This document shows, piece by piece, positions 7,395-12,923 of a DNA stretch of 12,923 nucleotides. The stretch lies in NCBI GenBank assembly GCA_015499995.1, contig JADNRV010000791.1:1-12923 (forward strand), written 5' to 3'. The position numbers and the translations under genes were made by a program. Source of the stretch: Flammula alnicola (lineage: Eukaryota > Basidiomycota > Agaricomycetes > Agaricales > Strophariaceae). Within the stretch, counting starts at the first letter, position 1; each line of letters starts with the position of its first letter. The notes below the pieces were generated by a model. That model ran no database searches. It was not told the origin of the DNA and saw only the letters and a list, made by a program, of their open reading frames with translations.

Positions 7395-10225
7395 TTAGCA
7401 TCCCGATGGTACAGCGGAGCTGTCTCTATAGCTCGCCGCGCCGGTACCCAGCCCACGGCTAGCGAATGCATTCCAAAGAAGGCACTTATTAGCGCCTCCG
7501 TATCGATTGACGTCGGCCTGAATCCATGCATCTCGAGCGGTGGGAACTATTGTCATTTTAGTGGAGATTCGATATCTCGACAAGCCAGCAAGTATCACGT
7601 ACGTGTGGGATTGCAGGGCTGAAGCGCGAGCGCATCCAAGAACAGGTGCAAGAAGACGACATTGCCTTCCGTTCCGTTAGAATTGGTGCGGGCAGTCGAG
7701 GACCATCCTTTCGCAGAGACTAGCGCGGCGTACACGTTGTGAAGGATGTTAGCCCAGACTTCGCCGATGTCTATCCGTCATCATGTTGTGAGCATCGCCT
7801 GGAAAGATAATCACAAGACATCTCACCGTGGACTTCATTTAACGACGCGATGCTCGAATAACGCAAGGGGTTAGTTGTCCTGTCAAAAGGGTAAGAATTA
7901 AACGTTAAACGCTGATCAACGAGAGAAGATATATGAGAGAACGACTCACGCGGAAGTCGAATATGGATGCGTGCGGATGCCGGCGGGGTCATTAATAACG
8001 TATTGTCCCAAGACGTAGTCAGGAACAGCGCTGGAAGTCTTCTCGGTCCAGCTAAGAGAGAGTCAAAAGTAATCATTGAGAAGGACAGCAATGCCGATCA
8101 GACGGTCAGCAATCTATTTTTTCGATGCAGGGAACAAAACGATCACTCACTCGGCCAAAGCATCCGACCATCCTTTAAATTAGTATTATATAAGGCTCAT
8201 GGATGAGAAGCAGAGTAGGAAGTGCGTACCTTCGCCCATTCCCCCAGCTTCGGTCGTCTGGAGACACCGTCCTGTTCCTCCACCTGTCATGCGGTTCGTG
8301 ATTCCGTGAGTATTCTCATGAACGACGATATCATTTTCCAATGCTCCATCACGTTGAGGCTGTAGATAATGTCTAAGTCAAGGAAATAAAGAAACGTATG
8401 GGCATGTATTTACGCTTGTGATGTCCCAAAGGAACATCCCTGATGACGAAGTTAATCAGCATATTAATGTAATGGTGAAAGGATGATTGACGTACTCATG
8501 CGACCAGACTGACCACTGCGATAAATAATACCAATTGGTTAGTCTCAGCCGGAATGGAACAGTGCAGGTGATGGGGCTTACTCTGCGGGAGTTGAGAAAT
8601 CGGCATTGTCTGTCCCAGCCGAGTCTTGTACAGAGATGAGAACACGATCGTTGCCGCTACCTCCATTTCCGAAGTTGTTGACCTGGAAGTTGTACGATGC
8701 CTACAGGACATAATGGATTTTTTCGTCCAGAAAGTTCTATCCTAAAATAGATTTCTAAAGACATACCTCCGTAAAGCCATATCTACATAACGCAATTTCA
8801 GAACATGATCGAACAAGCCAAAATATAACCGTATCGTACCGATATGTCAAATCATGGATCGAGTTGACTACGTAGAAGGCGTTGACGCGTGCCGCATTGA
8901 GGTTGGCTGTGGTTGTCGGTGCTGTCGAGGGAGACTGCGTGTAAATGAAGTTGAGCCCGGTGGAGGACTGGCTGGTGGTGGAGCTCTGAGAGCCCTTGTA
9001 GGCAATCGCATTGTTTCCGCTTCAGAGGTGACTCAGTAAAAAAGGAATATTAGGTATCTAAATAAATGCCTTACGCGGTTGTGCTGTCAAAAGAATGGAG
9101 TTAGTCAATTGGATATTTGGACAGAAAATGTCTACGCTTACGTATAAGAGGTGGTTCCGGTGGAATGCCAGCCGTCAGGCGAAGCTGTCAAATCCTGAGG
9201 GTCGGTCAAATTTTCAAATCCTTGAGTAAGGGTTTCCTTCTGCAAAGGCGAGACACGGTACTGCACGAGTCTCATGAGTAATAAGTTGCACACATCAGTA
9301 AGTCTTTCAACACACCGAAGCCTTCGCAACAAAGTCCGTAATCGTGACGAGTTCGCCGGAGTGTGCATCGATGAAGGCTTCAACCCAAGCGCCAGTCGTA
9401 TCGTTCTGAATCTGGACGACGTGGGTTAGTGCAGCGGAATTGTCTGCCTTGACGACATATTCGAGCGTGGCGGGGTGGTCATTATATTTTCCGCCAAGGG
9501 CCGCTTCGGCGGAGGCAATCGCGGCCTCGACTGTGATTGAGGGCTTGGAGGCTGCGATACTCTCTGTGGGTTTGAGGTGTGGTGAGTCAATTTCTTAGAG
9601 GTTTTGAAGTGGCGCCTAACTTACTGGGTTTCACGAAAGAGGACCCGAAAGATACCACCTGATCGGGGTGTTCCGCATGAATATCATTTCTTTTTACAAG
9701 TAACAACTAGGCTTGCCTTATTGTTCTGGTTGAAGGCAACATTGGCAACTGCGTTCGCGAAAGGAATACCCTCCTGAAAGCAAAAGTAAATCGTCAGTAC
9801 TTTGTTTACTGTGAAATAAATGAGCAACTAACGTGAGCCTGCTTGAGGTAGGCGTGCTGTGCGACCTCTCCCGAGTATCCTGACTTGTAGGTGAGTGCAC
9901 CCTTGTCAAGGGAAAGGTGTGATTCAACGAAAGCCACAGCCGCGTCTTCCAAAGAGATGTCGGATCGCTTGGAATGGGGATGGTCGATGCCTGCTTCGAA
10001 CGTCTTGCATTGTGTATTAGCATTATTTAGTATCGGCTTAGATTACATAGTATTTACCTCGAAGGTGCTTGGCGGGTGATACGTTTCAATGGCTAGTTCG
10101 CGAGTTACTTGGCGTACGCGATGCGTAGCATGCTTGGAGGTCAATGGCCAGGGTACAGCCGCGGCAGATTGGGTATAGGCAACCGCCAAGAAGACAGAAG
10201 TGAGAAGTTTCTTGAAAGACACCAT
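7395..10225 (-). CDS. Secreted fungalysin metalloprotease (M36), upstream copy, 17 introns
   Basis: Paralogue of the gene at 3684-6212, same predicted role. The exons are 10058-10225, 9833-10003, 9717-9773, 9625-9658, 9316-9563, 9142-9260, 9075-9083, 8840-9019, 8767-8782, 8582-8700, 8496-8515, 8414-8439, 8230-8359, 8151-8172, 7950-8051, 7827-7879, 7603-7770 and 7395-7546. The sum is 1,794 nt: 597 residues plus TAA, identical in length to the neighbour. A signal peptide ([17 protein letters not shown], cut probably near residue 23) precedes a propeptide with [15 protein letters not shown] and a [13 protein letters not shown] block. The catalytic motif is HENTH (403-407), with Glu432 in GMGEGWSDALAD as third zinc ligand. 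Cys544 and Cys569 are conserved in both copies. Intron 3 is GC-AG and the others are GT-AG. Introns 3, 7, 9 and 11 are absent from the neighbour. There is no frameshift or internal stop. The exon model is my own reading and is supported by block-by-block match to the paralogue. Confidence 0.95.
9075..9083 (-). other. 9-nt microexon (exon 7 of upstream fungalysin)
   Basis: The minus-strand sequence CACAACCGC is flanked by TTGACAG upstream and GTAAGG downstream. It joins TAT AC and C GGA AAC to give Y-T-T-T-A-G-N-N, matching T-T-T-A-G-N-N in the downstream copy, where the same nine bases are part of a 189-nt exon. Skipping it keeps the frame and removes three residues. Confidence 0.8.
9659..9716 (-). 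other. GC-AG intron (intron 3 of upstream fungalysin)
   Basis: After AAC AAT AAG the sequence reads GCAAGC and ends GATCAG before GTG GTA TCT. No GT donor here restores the frame, and AAG|GCAAG fits the known strong consensus of GC-AG introns. The downstream copy is colinear with no intron at this point (CAG AAG GTC GTT). Length is 58 bp, phase 0, after codon 132. Confidence 0.85.
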
Positions 10226-10318
10226 ATTCGACGAGCGAGTGCTAAGTAAGTTGGTAAACCAAGGGTCGCTGGAGAGATGCTTTGCCTCGACTGAGTATTT
10301 CGTCCAAGCTTTTCGAGG

Positions 10319-10325
10319 TTATATA
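10319..10325 (-). promoter_or_regulatory. TATA box of the upstream fungalysin copy
   Basis: On the minus strand TATATAA lies about 94 bp upstream of the ATG at 10225, in context CTGTCGCCAGGTATATAA. A similar CTGTC-plus-TATA arrangement precedes the paralogue. Confidence 0.55.
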
Positions 10326-11132
10326 CCTGGCGACAGAGATGATCAGGATCCCCAAAAAAATAAAGTCTCTGTTATCTTCATTGCAAGCAGAAGGACTTCA
10401 ATCACGCTATCGCTGGTATATGCTTATTGCACATGAGTCTGATGGGTGAAAGCGTGCAGTCTAGGAGAAAACCACAGCGACAAGACTCGCCAAGCTTTCA
10501 GGTAGCACCCGCCATCGAGCAGTCGTGCAGCGAGTTGAACGCGTTTGGAGGGGGGATGGCGCGCGCTTTGCAAAATATTCCTGCTTGGCGGCCGCGGATA
10601 CCGCACCATGTGCCTAAAAATATCCGTCGTTTCGCAAAATTGGAGTGATATTTGGCGAGTCAGTTGTCCAGCAAAATGGGCACGCGTGCCAAGGAATACC
10701 AAGACGATGATGGACTAAAAATACAAGGAATTGGTGGGCAATTCGGGAGAGCTCTCATGAACTCACCTTCGAGAAGTGTGATACCTAGAACTGATATCTC
10801 GTGGTACGTCGATTAGGTCGACTGATGGTTATCTGATTATGAGCAATAGGACCATGTGGGTTCGATATCACACCTTTATCTTTCTCTTTACATATACCGC
10901 GAGGATGGATGGATTCAGAGCGCATCCACGGATGCCCAGAGATTCCCAGTCACTGTAACGTGATTCATTTTTCTGGAAGACTACATATTCTTTGCAGGGA
11001 AAACTAGGAACTGAGATGACAGTCGGGAATGTTCCTGTCGAAAAATTGGCGTTGAATATCGTATGAAGTATAATACAACGCAACATACCCAAACTGCAGC
11101 CCAAAGCTCAAAACCGGGAGTAAAAAAATGAC

Positions 11133-11195
11133 GACCCGGGTGCCGGAGCGATGAACGTTGAACGTTGAACCCCGGGGTCCATTGTTAATATTAAT
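11133..11195. repeat. Heptamer repeat TGAACGT between near-inverted GC palindromes, plus CCATT/AATGG hairpin
   Basis: TGAACGT is repeated 2.7 times at 11152-11170. It is bracketed by GACCCGGG (11133-11140) and CCCGGGGTC (11171-11179), an inverted pair with one bulged base. Directly to the right, CCATT and AATGG (11179-11197) flank an AT-rich loop. The whole could fold or bind a dimeric regulator, but no function is shown. Confidence 0.5.
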
Positions 11196-11723
11196 GGCTA
11201 CTTCTCGTCATGCAATGACGCCGAAAAGGTAGCTTTGGCAGACCTATTAAGTTGCTCACGGCGTTAAACGTTCTCCGAGTTCAACGCTCAGATCAAAAGC
11301 GGAAGTAGTGCGTGGGCTGAATGGAACCAACTTCAGGTTATCAAAGTACATGCGAGGACCAAAAGAAACTGCCAGTACTTTCAGCGGGGCCTTTAGATAA
11401 CAGATATCGCGATACACACGCACCGGTGTGATTTCTGAAGTCGGTTAAGCTTTAATATTGGGGGCATTCGTGTCGTATGACATGATATGTAAGCCCAAGC
11501 CTAAGCTCTCAAGCCCTGTGATGCTCGGGAGAACAATATTCTATCAAAATCAGAAAACCAGCGTGTTGGCCCATCTCTGACAGAAGAGTTCGCACATGGT
11601 CAATGAAGGACATCATGCATCACGGTAGGCCGAGAGAAAAGCAAGGGATATAATAATAAGACAACACATGGCAAGGGTATCAAGACAGATAGCAAAGCAC
11701 GACATACGAATCCTCGAGGTCTG

Positions 11724-12923
11724 TCATCGTTTGAACAGACTCCTAAGCTCCGACCGACATCGTCCGGCGTCCTCTTGATATCTGTGCAATAAAGATCAGC
11801 TAGAAGCTCGATATCGTCTCGAGAAGAGGGGCACGTACACTTCTGGGGATCTGCAGCAAACGAGCGCAAATTGGCGTCAGTAATGAGTCCAAAGCCCCAC
11901 CCACAACGTAAACAAATCAGAGAAAAACTCACTCTTACTGAACTCCTTATCTTTCTGCTTCTGCACGAACCTCTGCAAGGACGGCACGACGAGCATGACG
12001 ACCTCCTCCCCAATTTCCGCTCGGCCCTTCGGATCCTCCTCAAGTACCTGCGCTAATTTGTGTCGCTCTACAACCTCGTCCAAGAGGTCGAAAAACCGTG
12101 TGAATTCTCCTTCGCGCGGCCTTGTCGACTTGTCCTTCGGATCGTCCGTGATGGCCTGCATAGAGGCGAAAAGTTCAGGTCAAAGTACCCTGCCTTGGCA
12201 GTCCGGAAGGACGAGTTGAGGGCTTCCGAGGTCAGCGGGGAAAGGAGAGCGAGGATAGAGTCATTCCTTGGCTGGACGAGGAGGTGCTGGCGGAGATAGG
12301 AGACATTGTTCAGCAGGAAGACGGAGCTGAAAGGCGGTCGCCTAGCGGAACGAGAGATGGTTGTCAGGCTGCTAATGGCTGTGGTCACGATGTCATCTGT
12401 GAGCTCTTGGTCAACATTTACCCTCACTTCGATAGATAGGAGATACTTGCGAATGAAGTGCTCGACGATACTGCTATCGTCATCGTCCTTGTTTCCCATA
12501 CCGACCTGCACACCTTCGCCCATCTTCCAGTTTCCGTCGCCAAGGGCGTACAACGCTGACTCGACCGCGCTCTGTACTTGTGGAATCCTCTCGATGTAAG
12601 TAACCGTCTATAAAACGTGTTACATCAGCTGTCGAAAACAATATCCAAAACCACCTACTGAAGTCGTGAAGTCCATCAACTTGGTGCTAGTATCCGAACC
12701 CCTGGCCATCGCGCCCATCTTGACATCTGCTAGGAACTCGGGGAAGCTGCGCAGACAGAGCGCCCGGAGACTCTGCAACCCATCCTTGGGTTCGTTCTTA
12801 TCCGCCATATGGTCAGGTCCTCGGCGTGAAAGGAGGTCGTCCAGTGCCGCTGGAGGGACAGCAAGCCTTCGTAAGCAGATAACGCAAGGAAATTGTATTT
12901 GTGCAAGGATTTCTTGATCAGTG
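11724..12923 (-). CDS. EXO70: Exocyst subunit Exo70, C-terminal part, with three apparent frameshifts
   Basis: Exo70 is an exocyst subunit that tethers secretory vesicles to the plasma membrane, mainly through its C-terminal helical domain. Recognisable blocks in order are IKKSLHKYNFLALSAYEGLL, LRALCLRSFPEFLADVKMG, ALGDGNWKMGEGVQVG, FLLNNVSYLRQHLL, SSFRTAKAGYFDLNFS, MQAITDDPKDKS, FTRFFDLLDEVVERHKLA and VVPSLQRFVQKQKDKEFSK, ending ELRSLFKR. The exons are 12659-12923 (5' end outside the window), 11933-12607, a 12-nt exon at 11839-11850, and 11724-11781. The introns are 12608-12658, 11851-11932 and 11782-11838, all GT-AG. The family sequence continues through three one-base frame changes near 12844, 12161 and 11754. 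The intended stop is TGA at 11724-11726; without the last shift, translation would run on to about 11600. Roughly the N-terminal half of a usual 600-640 residue protein is missing on the right. It could be a recent pseudogene or carry assembly errors; identity as Exo70 is firm. Confidence 0.88.
11751..11756 (-). other. Frameshift site 3 in EXO70
   Basis: GAT GTC GGT CGG AGC misses the expected C terminus. With one more base after GG the frame gives S-E-L-R-S-L-F-K-R and a stop, which is the typical Exo70 ending. Confidence 0.7.
12159..12163 (-). other. Frameshift site 2 in EXO70
   Basis: TTT TCG CCT CTA TGC changes the frame. N-F-S-P-L followed by M-Q-A-I-T-D-D requires one extra base between CT and ATG. 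There is no room for an intron. Confidence 0.75.
12841..12847 (-). other. Frameshift site 1 in EXO70
   Basis: Reading CTC CAG CGG CAC TGG in the frame of the upstream block leads into ACG ACC. The family-like continuation D-D-L-L-S-R-R needs GAC GAC CTC, that is one more G after TGG. The observed run has two Gs where three are expected. Confidence 0.65.

Larger units (their letters stand above)
10226..11723. other. Intergenic region upstream of the fungalysin tandem, downstream of EXO70
   Basis: About 1.5 kb without a gene I can support. The left end is the promoter of the upstream fungalysin (TATA near 10322). The right end should contain the EXO70 3' UTR. Around 11133-11195 there is a cluster of short repeats and palindromes, listed separately. 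The open frames here (10424-10702 and 10868-11104 on the minus strand) show no known domain, signal peptide or neighbour-like codon use. Confidence 0.55.

Noticed and set aside
7223..7622. Two open frames overlapping the end of the upstream fungalysin
   Set aside because: Both are other-frame readings of the last coding exon and its flank.
3684..10225. Possibility that one fungalysin copy is a pseudogene, because its open frames are short and scattered
   Set aside because: Joining at consensus splice sites gives a complete 597-codon frame in each copy with all zinc and catalytic residues, so the fragmentation is only introns.
10424..10702. 92-codon minus-strand frame upstream of the tandem
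   Set aside because: No recognisable domain or splice-supported extension; an opposite-strand frame is also open over the same interval.
11179..11197. AT-rich loop containing TAATATTAA, reminiscent of a rolling-circle replication origin of small circular DNA viruses, next to repeats that look like iterons
   Set aside because: The last base of the nonamer does not match the conserved origin motif, the stem is only five bases, and no replication protein gene is present. Most likely coincidence.
11600..12043. A 147-codon minus-strand frame ending at 11600
   Set aside because: Its middle part is the last EXO70 exon in an unshifted frame. The rest is intron and 3' flank, so it is not a separate gene.

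Overview
The window looks like nuclear DNA of a filamentous basidiomycete, most likely an agaricomycete. The genes carry many short introns, about 47-99 bp. There is an agaricomycete-style F-box protein, a tandem pair of secreted M36 (fungalysin) metalloproteases, and the C-terminal part of the exocyst subunit Exo70. I see no tRNA, rRNA, CRISPR array or recognisable transposon, and no prokaryotic or viral gene.

Layout: (1) 1-839, minus strand, an F-box protein gene whose 3' part runs off the left edge through a probable intron. (2) 840-1255, a 416 bp divergent intergenic region that probably holds both promoters. (3) 1256-2827, plus strand, an intronless gene for a 523-residue, largely disordered protein of unknown function with an N-terminal CLPC motif. 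(4) 2828-3683, a convergent 3' intergenic region with a perfect 8-bp hairpin. (5) 3684-6212 and 7395-10225, minus strand, two head-to-tail fungalysin genes (called the downstream and upstream copy in transcription order). (6) 10226-11723, intergenic sequence with the upstream copy's promoter and a small repeat/palindrome cluster. (7) 11724-12923, minus strand, the C-terminal part of EXO70, cut by the right edge.

I rebuilt both fungalysins exon by exon. Each gives an uninterrupted 597-codon reading frame with a signal peptide, propeptide, HExxH and the downstream glutamate ligand. The two coding sequences have the same length in every homologous block. The downstream copy has 13 introns and the upstream copy has 17: the 13 shared ones plus four more. 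One of the extra four is GC-AG, and another creates a 9-nt microexon.

EXO70 behaves differently. Family-like protein sequence continues across three places where the frame changes by what looks like one missing base. The two neighbouring fungalysin genes have no such break in 3,588 coding bases.

The genes do not form an obvious pathway. The fungalysins are a local tandem duplication of secreted, probably nutritional, proteases; the neighbours look like housekeeping or lineage-specific genes. I found no convincing new multi-gene system. The most useful leads are the intron differences between the paralogues and the broken EXO70 frame.
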